In this document: piece after piece, positions 43,842 through 55,709 of the stretch | How positions within the stretch are numbered: position 1 is the first letter of the stretch | How the letters are laid out: every line of letters begins with the position of its first letter | Assembly: GCF_937425535.1 (NCBI RefSeq) | Contig: NZ_OW485601.1 | Location: 2,959,501 to 3,023,500, forward strand | Reading direction: 5' to 3' | Source: Rhodovastum atsumiense | Lineage (GTDB): Bacteria; Pseudomonadota; Alphaproteobacteria; Acetobacterales; Acetobacteraceae | Length of the DNA stretch: 64,000 bases | Translations under genes and position numbers: made by a program | The notes under the pieces: model-generated | What the model was told of the DNA's origin: nothing | The model's input: only the letters and a program-made list of their open reading frames with translations | The model's database searches: none

Positions 43842-44507
43842 ATGCCTGAAGTCATGTTCGCCGGCCCGGATGGCCGGTTGGAGGGTCGCTACCACCACTC
43901 CAAGGAGACCGGAGCGCCACTCGCGCTGATACTGCATCCGCACCCGCTGCACGGCGGGACCATGAACAACCGCGTCACCTACACGATGTACCAGGCCTTC
44001 CAGCGCCTGGGCTTCTCGGTGATGCGCTTCAATTTCCGCGGGGTCGGGCGCAGCCAGGGGCGGTATGACGGCGGCATCGGCGAGATCGGCGACGCCGCGG
44101 CGGCGCTGGACTGGATGCAGGCGGTCAACCCGAATTCCGGCGGGCTGTGGATCGCCGGCTATTCCTTCGGCGCGTTCATCGGCATGCAGTTGCTCATGCG
44201 CCGCCCGGAGATCTCCGGCTGGATCAGCGTGGCGCCGCCGGCCAACCACTACGATTTCGGCTTCCTCGCTCCGTGTCCATGCGGCGGGCTCATGCTGCAT
44301 GGCGACAGCGACGAACTGGTGCCTGAGCCCGCCGTGAAGAAGTTGGTCGACAAGCTCAACACCCAGAAGGGCGTGTCGGTCGATTATCGCATCCTGCCCG
44401 GGGCCGACCATGTTTTCGCCAGCCATGCCGACGTGATCGCCGAGCATCTCGAGGACTACGTGCGCAAGACCGTCGCGCGCCGCGCCATGGCGCTCGCCGC
44501 CGACTGA
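43842..44507 (+). CDS. Alpha/beta hydrolase (COG2945-type)
   Basis: This 221-residue cytoplasmic serine hydrolase has LILHPHPLHGGTMNNRV (oxyanion region), FNFRGVGRSQG, nucleophile elbow GYSFGA, LHGDSDELVP with the catalytic Asp, and GADHVFASH with the His. The HPHP-L-x-G-G-T-M-x-N block is diagnostic of the COG2945 family, whose substrate is not established. It has no signal peptide. AGGAAA lies rather far upstream of the ATG. It ends at a strong bidirectional terminator. Confidence 0.9.
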   Translation: MPEVMFAGPDGRLEGRYHHSKETGAPLALILHPHPLHGGTMNNRVTYTMYQAFQRLGFSVMRFNFRGVGRSQGRYDGGIGEIGDAAAALDWMQAVNPNSGGLWIAGYSFGAFIGMQLLMRRPEISGWISVAPPANHYDFGFLAPCPCGGLMLHGDSDELVPEPAVKKLVDKLNTQKGVSVDYRILPGADHVFASHADVIAEHLEDYVRKTVARRAMALAAD

Positions 44508-44521
44508 CCTCCCCCGATCCC

Positions 44522-44563
44522 AGCGAAAGGCCCGGGCCGTTGCCGGTCCCCGGGCCTTTCGCT
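44522..44563. terminator. Bidirectional terminator between convergent genes
   Basis: A perfect 15-bp stem, AGCGAAAGGCCCGGG (44522-44536) with CCCGGGCCTTTCGCT (44549-44563), encloses a 12-base loop between the hydrolase stop and the anmK stop. CTTTCGCT and its inverse give a T-containing arm in both directions. Confidence 0.75.
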
Positions 44564-44576
44564 CGGGTCGGGAGCG

Positions 44577-45677
44577 TCAACCGCCGGCCGGGACCGGCTG
44601 CTCCGCCACGGGACGGACCACGGTGCCGCCCGGCAGCGGCCGGGGCACCCCGGTGGTGCCGGGGAAGCTCAGCGGCAGCCCGCGCAGCACCCGCACCGCC
44701 AGGAAGCCGAAACAGGCCGCTTCCAGCGTATCCCCATCCCAGCCGACGCTTTCCACCGCCGCCACCGCGCCCAGCCGCTCCCGCAGGGCGGCCATGATCG
44801 ACGGGTTGTGCCGGCCGCCGCCGCAGACCAGCCAGCGCCGTGGCGCGGCGGGCAGGGGGGCGCGGGCAACCGCCTCGGCGGTGAAGGCAACCAGCGTCGC
44901 GGCGCCATCGGCGGGGGACAGCCGCTCCAGCCCGCTGGCCGCCAGCGTGCGGCCGAAATCCAGCCGGTCCAGCGACTTGGGCAGGGGACGGGCCAGGTAG
45001 GGATCGGCCAGCAGCCGCCGCAGCACCGTCGCATCGACCCGCCCCGCCGCCGAAAGCGCGCCGTCGCGGTCGCAGTCCTGGTTGCCGTGGCGGGCGGCCC
45101 AGTCGTCCAGCGGCCCGTTGCCGGGGCCGGTGTCGCAGGCCAGCAGGCTGCCGTCGGCGCCCAGGTAGGTGACGTTGGCGACGCCGCCGATGTTCAGCAC
45201 CGCGAGCGGCTTCGGCAGGTCGCACGCCAGGGCGGCGTGGAAGGCCGGCACCAGCGGTGCGCCCTCGCCGCCGGCGGCGACGTCGGCGCTGCGGAAATCC
45301 CAGGCGACCGGCAGCCCGGTCGCCGCGGCCAGCCCCGCCGGGTCGCCGATCTGCCAGGTCAGGCGCTGCTGCGGCCGGTGCAGGATGGTCTGGCCATGAA
45401 AGCCCAGGATGTCGGCCTCTGCCCCGATCGCCCGCACCGCCTCGGCATGGCGCGCGGTCAGCCGCGCGGCGATGGCGGCCACCTCAGGGTCGTGGCGCCC
45501 GAGCCCGGGGGCACGGTCGAGCAGCGCCCGCAATTCCGCCCGCAGCGCCGCCGGATAGGGCAGGGTGAGCGCCGGCCCGGTCCGGCCGACGCGCTCGCCG
45601 TCGGTCTCGATCCAGGCCGCGTCCACCCCGTCCAGCGAGGTGCCGCTCATCAGCCCGATCGCCCGCAGCATTTCCAT
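44577..45677 (-). CDS. anmK: Anhydro-N-acetylmuramic acid kinase
   Basis: This 366-residue kinase phosphorylates 1,6-anhydro-MurNAc recovered from peptidoglycan and opens the anhydro ring. [16 protein letters not shown] is the family signature near the N-terminus, followed by [30 protein letters not shown] and [15 protein letters not shown] sits 7 bases before the ATG at 45677. It is divergent from tyrS with only 55 bp between them, an arrangement common in alphaproteobacteria. Confidence 0.95.
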   Translation of the reverse strand: MEMLRAIGLMSGTSLDGVDAAWIETDGERVGRTGPALTLPYPAALRAELRALLDRAPGLGRHDPEVAAIAARLTARHAEAVRAIGAEADILGFHGQTILHRPQQRLTWQIGDPAGLAAATGLPVAWDFRSADVAAGGEGAPLVPAFHAALACDLPKPLAVLNIGGVANVTYLGADGSLLACDTGPGNGPLDDWAARHGNQDCDRDGALSAAGRVDATVLRRLLADPYLARPLPKSLDRLDFGRTLAASGLERLSPADGAATLVAFTAEAVARAPLPAAPRRWLVCGGGRHNPSIMAALRERLGAVAAVESVGWDGDTLEAACFGFLAVRVLRGLPLSFPGTTGVPRPLPGGTVVRPVAEQPVPAGG

Positions 45678-45732
45678 CGGTTGTTCTCCTGTGCTAGCCC
45701 GCACCTCCTTCGAGCAGACCGGACCAGCGACA

Positions 45733-46974
45733 ATGCCCAGCGCCGACTTCCTGCACGAGGCCACCGAGCGCGGCTTCGTCTTCCAGTGCACCGATACCGA
45801 GGGCCTCGAGGCCGCGCTGAAGGCGGGAATCGTGTCAGGGTATATCGGCTTCGACTGCACCGCCGACAGCCTGCATGTGGGGCACCTGCTGCCGCTGATG
45901 CTGCTGCGGCTGCTGCAGCGCCACGGCCATCGCCCGGTGCCGCTGCTCGGCGGCGGCACCACGCGGATCGGCGACCCCTCGTTCCGCGAGGAAGCGCGCC
46001 AGTTGCTGACCGATGCGCAGATCGCCGCCAACATGGCGGGCATCCGCCGCAACATCGAGCAGTTGATGCGCCTCGGCGACGGCCCGACCGATGCGGTGAT
46101 GCCCAACAACGCGGAATGGCTCGACAAGCTCAGTTATATCGAATTGTTGCGCGATGTCGGCGTGTATTTCAGCGTCAACCGCATGCTGAGCTTCGACAGC
46201 GTCCGCACCCGGCTGGAGCGCGAGCAGGGGCTGACCTTCCTGGAATTCAACTACTCGATCCTGCAGAGCTATGATTTCCGGGAACTGAACCGCCGCTACG
46301 GGGTGGTGCTGCAGATGGGCGGCTCCGACCAGTGGGGCAACATCGTCTCCGGCATCGACCTGGTGCGCCGCACCGAGGGCAAGACGGTCTTCGGCCTGAC
46401 CACGCCGCTGCTCGCCACCGCCTCGGGCGCCAAGATGGGCAAGACGGCGAAGGGGGCGGTGTGGCTCGCCGCCGACAAGCTGCCGGTGTTCGATTACTGG
46501 CAGTTCTGGCGCAACACCGAGGACGCCGATGTCGGCCGCTTCCTGCGGCTGTTCACTGAATTGCCGCTGGACGAGATCGCCCGGCTGGCGGCGCTGGGCG
46601 GGGCGGAGATCAACGAGGCGAAGAAGGTGCTGGCCACCGAGGCGACCGCGCTGGTGCACGGGCGCGCGGCGGCCGAGGCGGCGGCGGAAACGGCGCGGCG
46701 CACCTTCGAGCAGGGGCAGGCGGCCGGGGACCTGCCGCGCGTGACCATCCCGGCGGCGGAAGCAGGCGAGGGAGTGCCGGTGTTCCGCCTGTTCACCCTG
46801 GCCGGGCTGGCCGCGAGCAATGCCGAGGCGCGGCGGCTGATCCGTGGCGGCGGTGCCCGGCTGGACGATGCGGTCGTCAGCGACGAGGGCCAGGTGGTGC
46901 CGCTGGAGGCGCTGCGGGCCGGGGTGAAGCTGTCCTCCGGCCGCAAGCTGCACCGTCTGGTGCAGATCGGCTGA
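45733..46974 (+). CDS. tyrS: Tyrosyl-tRNA synthetase
   Basis: This 413-residue class I synthetase has [18 protein letters not shown] (HIGH-like HVGH), [24 protein letters not shown] and the KMSKS loop seen as AKMGKT. A C-terminal S4 RNA-binding domain follows ([14 protein letters not shown]). It is complete, and no paralogue is in the window. Its start lies 55 bp from the divergent anmK start. Confidence 0.97.
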   Translation: MPSADFLHEATERGFVFQCTDTEGLEAALKAGIVSGYIGFDCTADSLHVGHLLPLMLLRLLQRHGHRPVPLLGGGTTRIGDPSFREEARQLLTDAQIAANMAGIRRNIEQLMRLGDGPTDAVMPNNAEWLDKLSYIELLRDVGVYFSVNRMLSFDSVRTRLEREQGLTFLEFNYSILQSYDFRELNRRYGVVLQMGGSDQWGNIVSGIDLVRRTEGKTVFGLTTPLLATASGAKMGKTAKGAVWLAADKLPVFDYWQFWRNTEDADVGRFLRLFTELPLDEIARLAALGGAEINEAKKVLATEATALVHGRAAAEAAAETARRTFEQGQAAGDLPRVTIPAAEAGEGVPVFRLFTLAGLAASNAEARRLIRGGGARLDDAVVSDEGQVVPLEALRAGVKLSSGRKLHRLVQIG

Positions 46975-47011
46975 GGTTACTGGCCGGCGCGGCCCCGCCC
47001 GCGTCGGTTGC

Positions 47012-47410
47012 TTAATCCCGCTTGACCCGGCGCGGTCGGCCGTTCTCGTCGAGGGCGACGTAGGTGAACTCGGCGGAGGTCACCCGGATGCGTTCGCCGC
47101 GGCGCTGGCGCAGCACCCAGGCCTCGACCCGCAGGGTCAGGGATGTGGTGCCGACGCGCAGCAGGTCGGTGTAGCAGCAGACCACGTCGCCGACCTTGAC
47201 CGGCAGATGGAAGGTCATGTCGGTGACGCGCACGGTGACCACGCGTCCGTCGGCGATGCGGGCGCCGCTGATGCCGCCGGCCACGTCCATCAGCGACATG
47301 ATCCAGCCGCCGAAGATGTCGCCGGCCGGGTTGGTGTCGGCCGGCATCGCCAGGGTGCGGACGGACAGTTCTCCCCGGGGTTCGCTCGGCAGTTCGGTCT
47401 CGTCCGGCAT
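47012..47410 (-). CDS. Acyl-CoA thioesterase, YciA/BACH hotdog family
   Basis: This 132-residue single hotdog domain protein has TNPAGDIFGGWIMSLMDVAGG, the active-site helix region with the conserved N-x-x-G-D/H-x-F-G-G pattern, and VGDVVCCYTD. It hydrolyses acyl-CoAs with broad chain length and probably forms trimers of dimers. It stands as a single gene between tyrS (convergent) and a repeat element. Confidence 0.93.
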   Translation of the reverse strand: MPDETELPSEPRGELSVRTLAMPADTNPAGDIFGGWIMSLMDVAGGISGARIADGRVVTVRVTDMTFHLPVKVGDVVCCYTDLLRVGTTSLTLRVEAWVLRQRRGERIRVTSAEFTYVALDENGRPRRVKRD

Positions 47411-47458
47411 GGTCTGTGGATCCTCGTGCTGTGGTGGAACGGGAACGGAGAGGAAGGT

Positions 47459-47543
47459 GTAGGGCGGATAAGCGCAGCGTCATCCGCCACCGCATGCCAC
47501 CACGAGATGGCCACCTTGCGTTGGCGGACTGCGTCCGCCCTAC
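47459..47543. repeat. REP-like double-hairpin repeat
   Basis: The element is bounded by inverted GTAGGGCGGA (47459-47468) and TCCGCCCTAC (47534-47543). It contains two hairpins, GGCGGAT/ATCCGCC (47463-47488) and GGCGGAC/GTCCGCC (47523-47539). The layout resembles BIME-type paired REP elements. It lies between the thioesterase start and the rdgB stop. Confidence 0.6.
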
Positions 47544-47581
47544 ATTCCCCCCTTCGAACGCCTATGGGGCGGCGCCCCGCG

Positions 47582-48178
47582 TCAGAAGCAGGCCTTCACC
47601 AACTGGGCAAAGGCCCGCGCCCGATGGCTGCTGGCGTGCTTGGCCGCCGGCTCGATTTCTCCGTAGGTCTGGTGCCCGCCGATCGGCACGAACATCGGGT
47701 CGTAGCCGAAGCCGCGTTCCCCGCGCGGCGGCCACACGGCGGCACCTTCGACTCGTCCAAGGAACGTTGCCGTCTCTCCATCCGGCCAGGCCAGGCAGAG
47801 GGCGGCGGTGAACCAGGCGCGCCGGTCGGTGGTGTCGCCCAGTTCCGTCTGCACCCGCTGCATCGCCAGCGTGAAATCCTTCCCTGGCCCCGCCCACCGT
47901 GCCGACAGCACGCCGGGGGCGCCGCCCAGGGCGGCGAGCGAGAAGCCGGAATCGTCGGCGAGTGCCGGCAGCCCCGCCGCCCGGGTCGCGGCCGTGGCCT
48001 TGATGCGGGCGTTGCCGAGGAAGTCGTCCGCGGTTTCCTCGGGTTCCGGCAGTCCGAGTTCCCCGGCCGAGACGCAGTCGATCCCGTGCGGCGCCAGCAG
48101 CTCGGCGATCTCCCGCAGCTTGCCGTTGTTGTGGGTGGCGATGACCAGCCGTGACCCGCGGGCGAGCCGGCGGGCCAT
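47582..48178 (-). CDS. rdgB: XTP/dITP diphosphatase (RdgB/HAM1)
   Basis: This 198-residue house-cleaning nucleotidase removes ITP, dITP and XTP. It has [31 protein letters not shown] and [10 protein letters not shown], all family hallmarks, and [10 protein letters not shown] at the C-terminus. The ATG overlaps the rph stop (TGATG), giving the widespread rph-rdgB pair. Confidence 0.96.
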   Translation of the reverse strand: MARRLARGSRLVIATHNNGKLREIAELLAPHGIDCVSAGELGLPEPEETADDFLGNARIKATAATRAAGLPALADDSGFSLAALGGAPGVLSARWAGPGKDFTLAMQRVQTELGDTTDRRAWFTAALCLAWPDGETATFLGRVEGAAVWPPRGERGFGYDPMFVPIGGHQTYGEIEPAAKHASSHRARAFAQLVKACF

Positions 48179-48897
48179 CAGCCCACCTCCAGCGCCGCGC
48201 GCTGGGCGGCGAACAGCCGCGTGGTGCCCAGTTTCGCCAGCGTCAGCAGTTCCTGGAACTGGGCCTCGGTGAAGGGGGCCTTCTCCGCCGTGCCCTGGAT
48301 CTCGACGATGCCGCCGGCGTCGGTCAGCACGAAATTGGCGTCCGCCTCCGCCCCGGAATCCTCGGCGTAGTCCAGGTCCAGCACCGCGGTGCCGTCGACC
48401 AGGCCGCAGGACACCGCCGCCACCTGGCCGATCAGTGGCACCGCCTTCAGCACGTTCATGCGCACGAGGTGGCGGAAGGCGAGATTCAGCGCCACCCAGG
48501 CCCCGGTGATCGAGGCGCAGCGCGTGCCGCCATCGGCGTTCAGCACGTCGCAGTCGAGGGTGATCGACATCTCGCCCATGGCGGTGCGGTCGGTCACCGC
48601 GCGCAGGGAGCGGCCGATCAGGCGCTGGATTTCCTGGGTGCGGCCGGACTGCTTGCCACGGGCTGCCTCGCGGTCGCCGCGGGTATGGGTGGCGCGGGGC
48701 AGCATGCCGTATTCGGCGGTGACCCAGCCGAGGCCGGAATTGCGCATGAAGGGGGGCACCTTGGCCTCGACGCTGGCGGTGCAGAGCACTTCGGTGCCGC
48801 CCATGCGGATCAGGCAGGAGCCCTCGGCGTGATGGGCGAAGCCGGTGGTGATGGAAACGTCGCGAAGCGCATCGGTGGCGCGGCCGGAGGGGCGCAT
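48178..48897 (-). CDS. rph: Ribonuclease PH
   Basis: This 239-residue 3'-5' phosphorolytic exoribonuclease trims tRNA 3' ends. [50 protein letters not shown] and the phosphate-site [19 protein letters not shown]-like block are all present. The length matches the family exactly from the ATG at 48897. A frame extending to 49317 has no homology. Confidence 0.96.
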   Translation of the reverse strand: MRPSGRATDALRDVSITTGFAHHAEGSCLIRMGGTEVLCTASVEAKVPPFMRNSGLGWVTAEYGMLPRATHTRGDREAARGKQSGRTQEIQRLIGRSLRAVTDRTAMGEMSITLDCDVLNADGGTRCASITGAWVALNLAFRHLVRMNVLKAVPLIGQVAAVSCGLVDGTAVLDLDYAEDSGAEADANFVLTDAGGIVEIQGTAEKAPFTEAQFQELLTLAKLGTTRLFAAQRAALEVG

Positions 48898-49174
48898 GGG
48901 CAGGTCCGTTGCTGGCTGTGTGCGCGCGCTATGGCCGCCCGCGGCCGGGGAGGCAAGCCTTGGCATGGACAAGCCGCTGTCACACGGGGAAAATGATATT
49001 GTCATCGTGGACCGGATTTCGACGCCGATGTGCCATGTTCCTGCGCGGGGGCAACCTGCCGCGCCTGTCGGACTCCGGGGTATCCCCGGATTGGCCGCGA
49101 CATGGACGGGGGCGTTGTTTCCGGCGATGCGCAACCCTTCCCGCCCGGCCCGGACCCGGCGGATGGAGACGTGA

Positions 49175-50155
49175 ATGGCAGACAGGTTGATCTCCATCGG
49201 CGTCATCGGCGCGGGCATCATGGGGGAGCGCCTGATGCGCGCCGCCCTTGAGCACGCGGCCGACGTGGTGCGGGTGGCCGGCGTGTGGGATCCCTCGCCG
49301 GCATCCCTGGCACGCATCTCCCGCGAATTGCCGCCGGTGCCGTTGCTCGACTCTCCGGAAGCGGTGGTCGCGGCGGCGGACTGCGTCTATGTCGCCTCGC
49401 CGCCGGCGTCGCACCTGGGCCATGCCCGGCGGGCCCTGGCCGCCGGCCGCGCGCTGTTCTGTGAGAAGCCGCTGGCGGTGGATCCGGCCGATGCGCGCGC
49501 CTTCGTCGCCGAGGCCGGGGCGGCGCGGGCGGCGGTGAATTTCCCCTTCGCATCCTCCTTCGCGGTGCAGCACCTGCAGTCCTGGATTGCCGAGGGGGTG
49601 ATCGGCACCCCGCGCTCGCTTGGCATCGAGGTCGCCTTCGCCACCTGGCCGCGGTCCTGGCAGCGCGATGCCGCCGCCTGGCTGGATGGCCCGGCGCAGG
49701 GCGGCTTCACCCGCGAGGTGGTGTCGCATTTCCTGTTCCTGGCCCGCCGGCTGCTGGGCGAGCTGGTGCTGCAATCGGGTCGCGCGCGCTTCCCCGAGCC
49801 CGGTCTCAGCGAGCGCGGGCTGTCGGCGCGGCTGACGGCGGGCGGGGTGCCGGTCACGCTCAGCGGCACCGTGGGTACCACGGTGCATGACGACCACAAC
49901 GTCTTCACCCTGACCGGCAGCCTGGGATCGGTGCGGCTGCGCGACTGGTCGATCGCCGAACGGCTGCAGGCCGGCACCTGGCATCCCGACCCGGATGCCC
50001 TGCCCAATGCCCGCATCCGCCCGCTGGTGCTGCGCCGGCAGCTGGAGGGGGTGGCGCACCTGGTCGCCGGCGAGCCGCATGCCCTCGCCACGCTCGCGGA
50101 GGCGTTCGAGGTGCAGTCGGTGGTGGAAGCCATTCTGGCCGAGGATGGACATTGA
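49175..50155 (+). CDS. Gfo/Idh/MocA-family oxidoreductase
   Basis: This 326-residue NAD(P)-dependent dehydrogenase has an N-terminal Rossmann domain ([13 protein letters not shown]), [13 protein letters not shown] and [10 protein letters not shown], with the conserved E-K-P lysine. A C-terminal alpha/beta domain follows ([14 protein letters not shown], with a candidate catalytic His). The substrate is probably a sugar, inositol or related polyol and cannot be named. The gene ends 50 bp before hrcA, so it may share that transcript. Confidence 0.88.
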   Translation: MADRLISIGVIGAGIMGERLMRAALEHAADVVRVAGVWDPSPASLARISRELPPVPLLDSPEAVVAAADCVYVASPPASHLGHARRALAAGRALFCEKPLAVDPADARAFVAEAGAARAAVNFPFASSFAVQHLQSWIAEGVIGTPRSLGIEVAFATWPRSWQRDAAAWLDGPAQGGFTREVVSHFLFLARRLLGELVLQSGRARFPEPGLSERGLSARLTAGGVPVTLSGTVGTTVHDDHNVFTLTGSLGSVRLRDWSIAERLQAGTWHPDPDALPNARIRPLVLRRQLEGVAHLVAGEPHALATLAEAFEVQSVVEAILAEDGH

Positions 50156-50205
50156 CGCGTCAGCGCCATTTCCTACCTAGTGACCATAGGATTCCGTTAC
50201 TTGAC

Positions 50206-51321
50206 ATGGTGCGGCCCGTGACCCCGCCCGACACGCCTCTCGGCGCACCTGGCCTGCGCGCCAAGATTTCCGGCCGGCAGGCCTCGCTGCCGCCGACCCT
50301 TGATGCCCGCTCGGCGGCGGTGCTGCGCGAGATCGTCGAACAATACGTGGAAACCGGCGAGCCGGTCGGCAGTCGCACGCTCTCGCGCCGCCTGCCGATG
50401 AACCTCTCGCCGGCCACCATCCGCAACGTCATGGCCGACATGACGGAGGCGGGGCTGCTGTTCGCGCCGCACACCTCCGCCGGCCGCCTGCCCACCGAGC
50501 AGGGGCTGCGCCTGTTCGTCGACGGCCTGCTGCAGTTCGGCGAGCTGGGCGAGGAAGACCGCGAGGCGATCGGCGCCGCCCTGGCCGCCGCCGGCCGCAG
50601 CCTGGAGGACACGCTGGCCGAGGCCTCGACCATGCTGTCGGGGCTGTCGGCGGCGGCGGGGCTGGTGCTCGCGCCCAAATCCGAGGGGGCGCTGCGGCAC
50701 ATCGAGTTCGTGCCGCTCGGCTCCGGTCGCGCTTTGGTCATCCTGGTCAATGCCGACGGGCAGGTGGAGAACCGGATCATCGAGATCCCCGCCGGCGTGC
50801 CTCCCTCGGCGCTGCAGCAGGCGGGCAACTACCTCAATGCCCGGATCGGCAGCCGCGGCATCGCCGATCTGCGCAGCCTGGTGGTCGAGGAAATGGCGGC
50901 CAACCGCACCGAGCTGGACGAACTGTCCTCGCAGGTGGTCGAGGCGGGGCTGGCGACCTGGACCGGCGATGCCCGCGGCGGCTCGCTGATCGTGCGCGGC
51001 CAGGCGCGACTGCTGCAGGACGTCACCCAGATCGAGCGGCTTTCGGCGATCCAGGTGCTGTTCGAGCGGCTGGAGACGCAGGAGACCATGCTGCGCCTGC
51101 TCGACCTGGCCGAGAGCAGCGAGGGGGTGCGCATCTTCATCGGCGCCGAGAGCGGCCTGTTCGGCGCCTCCGGCCTGTCGATGGTGGTGGCGCCGGCCCG
51201 CAACGCCAACGGGCGCATCGTCGGTGCCATCGGCGTGATCGGCCCGACCCGCATCAACTACGGCCGCATCATCCCGGTGGTGGACTACACGGCGCGCGTG
51301 ATCGGCCGCCTGCTCGGGTGA
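50206..51321 (+). CDS. hrcA: Heat-inducible transcription repressor HrcA
   Basis: This 371-residue repressor has an N-terminal winged helix (REIVEQYVETGEPVGSRTLSRRL, then LSPATIRNVMADM), GLLFAPHTSAGRLPTEQGLR and a C-terminal GAF-like part ending RINYGRIIPVVDYTA. It normally binds CIRCE operators, but no CIRCE sequence was found upstream of hrcA, grpE or dnaK here, so its targets (such as groESL) may lie elsewhere. The ATG at 50206 is preferred to a TTG at 50152 that overlaps the previous gene. Confidence 0.95.
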   Translation: MVRPVTPPDTPLGAPGLRAKISGRQASLPPTLDARSAAVLREIVEQYVETGEPVGSRTLSRRLPMNLSPATIRNVMADMTEAGLLFAPHTSAGRLPTEQGLRLFVDGLLQFGELGEEDREAIGAALAAAGRSLEDTLAEASTMLSGLSAAAGLVLAPKSEGALRHIEFVPLGSGRALVILVNADGQVENRIIEIPAGVPPSALQQAGNYLNARIGSRGIADLRSLVVEEMAANRTELDELSSQVVEAGLATWTGDARGGSLIVRGQARLLQDVTQIERLSAIQVLFERLETQETMLRLLDLAESSEGVRIFIGAESGLFGASGLSMVVAPARNANGRIVGAIGVIGPTRINYGRIIPVVDYTARVIGRLLG

Positions 51322-51411
51322 TCCCATGCCGGCGGGTGTTACCGGCCCGCAGGACTTGTCCCGCATGGTCCCGCTTGTGTCCGTGCAGGGGGCCGACTAA
51401 CTGATGGCGCC

Positions 51412-52068
51412 ATGAGCACGCAGGACACTTCTCCCGAAACCGTCCCCACCGGGGCCGAAGCGCCCGCGGTGGAGTCGATTGTCGAAACCGCGTCCCCGGC
51501 GGACGCAGCCCCGCCCCAGGCCGAGGCACCTGAGGCCCCCGCTCCCGAGGGGGCGATGGCGCTGCTCGCGCGCATCGCCGCGCTGGAAACCGAGCTGGCG
51601 GACACCAAGGACCGCTGGATGCGCTCGGAGGCGGAGATCGCCAATGTGCGCGCCCGCGCCAAGCGCGAGGTGGACGAGACCCGTCAGTACGCGGTGCAGA
51701 AATTCGCCCGCGACGTGGTGGAAGCGGCGGAAAACCTCCGTCGCGGTCTCGATTCCATTCCCCCCGTGCGCGAAGACGAGCCGGAGCTGGTGGCCAAGCT
51801 GCGCCAGGGCTTCGAGGGGGTCGAGCGCAGCTTCGTCTCCCTGCTCGAGCGCAACGGCATCCGCCGCGAGGACCCGACCGGCGCGCTGTTCGATCCCAAC
51901 CTGCACCAGGCCATGGCCGAGCAGGAAAGCGCCGAGCACCCGCCCGGCACCGTCATCCAGGCCTGGACGGCGGCCTGGACCCTGAACGGACGGCTGCTGC
52001 GCCCGGCCATGGTCGTGGTGTCCAGGGCGCCGGCGCCGGAGCTGAACGCGCCGGCTACGCCCGGCTGA
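51412..52068 (+). CDS. grpE: Nucleotide exchange factor GrpE
   Basis: This 218-residue cochaperone releases ADP from DnaK. An acidic, proline/alanine-rich tail (1-45) leads to a long coiled coil (LLARIAALETELADTKDRWMRSEAEIANVRARAKRE) and a beta-wing domain (LFDPNLHQAMAEQES, PGTVIQAWTAAWTLNGRLLRPAMVVVS). All are typical. It lies between hrcA and dnaK on the same strand. Confidence 0.96.
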   Translation: MSTQDTSPETVPTGAEAPAVESIVETASPADAAPPQAEAPEAPAPEGAMALLARIAALETELADTKDRWMRSEAEIANVRARAKREVDETRQYAVQKFARDVVEAAENLRRGLDSIPPVREDEPELVAKLRQGFEGVERSFVSLLERNGIRREDPTGALFDPNLHQAMAEQESAEHPPGTVIQAWTAAWTLNGRLLRPAMVVVSRAPAPELNAPATPG

Positions 52069-52136
52069 TCGGCCCCACCTTCACCGATCGGACCGGCCGG
52101 CGACACAGGACTGCAAAGGAAAGAGGCGCGGCGCCC

Positions 52137-52165
52137 TTGTCCCGCACCGCGTTGGTGAATACATC
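52137..52165 (+). promoter_or_regulatory. Putative promoter of dnaK
   Basis: TTGTCC (52137-52142) and TACATC (52160-52165) are separated by 17 bases and lie about 70 bp before the dnaK ATG. The -35 region reads CTTGTCCCGCA, and the same 11 bases occur upstream of grpE (51355-51365). CTTG is the -35 core of RpoH promoters, so heat-shock sigma control is plausible. Confidence 0.4.
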
Positions 52166-52232
52166 GGGGACATCACACCGGGGATCCAGCGCGGTGCTTC
52201 GGGCTGCCAGGATCCGCTGAAAGGAGTAACGT

Positions 52233-54167
<1,935 letters not shown>

Positions 54168-54195
54168 TTTCGGTCATCGCGGACATGCAGACGGT

Positions 54196-54230
54196 GACGC
54201 GCCCGCGCTTCCTGGAGAGGCGGGCGCGTC
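54196..54230. terminator. Attenuator-like hairpin between dnaK and dnaJ
   Basis: GACGCGCCCGC (54196-54206) and GCGGGCGCGTC (54220-54230) form a perfect 11-bp stem with a 13-base loop, followed by GCTTCTTTCGG. It likely gives partial termination after dnaK, so DnaJ is made at a lower level. Confidence 0.6.
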
Positions 54231-54260
54231 GCTTCTTTCGGCGCCGGGCAGAGGGCTGAA

Positions 54261-55403
54261 ATGGCGAAGCAGGATTACTACGCGACCCTTGGTGTCGCGC
54301 GCGACGCGAGCGCGGATGACCTCAAGAAGGCGTACCGCAAGCTCGCCATGCAACATCATCCGGATCGCAACCCGGGCGACAAGAAGGCCGAGGCCCGGTT
54401 CAAGGAAATCAACGAGGCGTACGACGTCCTCAAGGACGAGCAGAAGCGCGCCGCCTATGACCGCTTCGGCCATGCCGCCTTCGAGCAGGGCGGCGGCGCC
54501 CCGCCCGGCGGCTTCGATTTCGGCGGCGGCGCCGGGCTCGGCGACATCTTCGACCAGATGTTCGGCGAGTTCATGGGCGGCCGTCGCGGCGGTGGCCGCG
54601 GCCCGCGCCAGGGCAACGACATCCGCGCCGCGATCGAGATCGACCTCGCCGAAGCCTTCGCCGGCACCAGGACGCAGTTGCGCGTGCCCACCCGCGTCGG
54701 CTGCGAGGCCTGCAACGGCACCGGTTCGGAAAGCAAGGATCGCGGCGTCGACAACTGCAGCACCTGCGGTGGCACCGGCAAGGTGCGGGCCCAGCAGGGC
54801 TTCTTCCTGATCGAGCGCACCTGCCCGACCTGCGGCGGCCAGGGCAAGGTGATCCGCAACCCGTGCCGCATCTGCCACGGCGCCGGCACCGTCCAGCGCG
54901 AGCGCACCCTGCAGGTGCAGGTGCCCGCGGGCGTGGAAGACGGCACCCGTATCCGCCTTCCGGGCGAGGGCGAGGCCGGCGGCCCCGGCGCACCGGCCGG
55001 CGACCTCTACGTTCACGTCTCCATCCGCCCGCACAACATCTTCCAGCGCGACGGCGCCAATATCTTCTGCCGCGTGCCCCTGCGCATGACCCAGGCGGCC
55101 CTCGGCGCCGAGATCGATGTGCCGGCGATCGATGGTACCAAGGCCCGCGTGAAGATCCCGCCGGGAACCCAGGCCGGGGACCAGTTCCGCCTGCGCGGCA
55201 AGGGCTTCTCCGTGCTGCGCAGCGCCGCTCGCGGCGACATGTACATCCAGGTCGCGGTGGAAACGCCCCAGAACCTCACCCGCCGCCAGCGCGAACTGCT
55301 GGAGGAATTCGAGGCCGAAGCCAAGGGGAACGCCAAGGGCAGCCCTGAATCCGAGGGGTTCTTCGCCAAGGTGCGGGAATTCTTCGAAGGCAATGGCAGG
55401 TAA
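54261..55403 (+). CDS. dnaJ: Chaperone DnaJ (Hsp40, type I)
   Basis: This 380-residue cochaperone has a J domain with HPD ([11 protein letters not shown]), a Gly/Phe-rich linker with [14 protein letters not shown] and four zinc knuckles ([32 protein letters not shown]). A C-terminal substrate-binding domain follows. All parts of a type I DnaJ are intact. The repeat element that follows probably terminates the operon. Confidence 0.98.
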   Translation: MAKQDYYATLGVARDASADDLKKAYRKLAMQHHPDRNPGDKKAEARFKEINEAYDVLKDEQKRAAYDRFGHAAFEQGGGAPPGGFDFGGGAGLGDIFDQMFGEFMGGRRGGGRGPRQGNDIRAAIEIDLAEAFAGTRTQLRVPTRVGCEACNGTGSESKDRGVDNCSTCGGTGKVRAQQGFFLIERTCPTCGGQGKVIRNPCRICHGAGTVQRERTLQVQVPAGVEDGTRIRLPGEGEAGGPGAPAGDLYVHVSIRPHNIFQRDGANIFCRVPLRMTQAALGAEIDVPAIDGTKARVKIPPGTQAGDQFRLRGKGFSVLRSAARGDMYIQVAVETPQNLTRRQRELLEEFEAEAKGNAKGSPESEGFFAKVREFFEGNGR

Positions 55404-55413
55404 GATTTAAGGC

Positions 55414-55564
55414 AAGGGCTTCGCCCTTGACCCACCAAGGGCCGGCCCCTTGGTCCGCTTCGCGGCCCAAGCCCATTCTCGCTGCGCGGCGGGTTCCAAG
55501 GGCGAAGCCCTTGGTGGAGGTCCAGGAGGCAAAGCCTCCTGGCGGGGGCGGGGCAGCGCCCCGC
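55414..55564. repeat. Multi-hairpin GC-rich repeat, copy B (dnaJ terminator)
   Basis: Six inverted repeats fill the dnaJ-crtY gap: CAAGGGC/GCCCTTG (55414-55430), CCAAGGG/CCCTTGG (55436-55454), CCGC/GCGG (55456-55466), CCAAGGGC/GCCCTTGG (55497-55515), CCAGGAGGC/GCCTCCTGG (55523-55543) and CGGGGC/GCCCCG (55550-55564). The last is followed by a TTTTT run, so it can act as a rho-independent terminator. The block 55508-55564 matches copy A with one mismatch. Confidence 0.85.
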
Positions 55565-55709
55565 GCTTTTTGGGAACCCCAGGCCGGTCCAATCATTGTC
55601 ACGTCTCGACGGCACGGCGCCGCCCGGAGATTGACACTCGGCCGAACCGTCTCACGTGTTTGGTCCCGGCTTATGTCGGGGCAGGACAAGAGAAAGGGGG
55701 TTGCCCGGC

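Noticed and set aside
48965-49174. A 69-codon ORF ending one base before the Gfo/Idh/MocA gene
   Set aside because: It has no ribosome binding site and no family resemblance. The C-terminal half is Arg/Pro-rich as in random GC-rich sequence. The good abutment is suggestive but not enough.
50156-52232. CIRCE operator near hrcA, grpE or dnaK
   Set aside because: No TTAGCACTC-N9-GAGTGCTAA or close variant was found.
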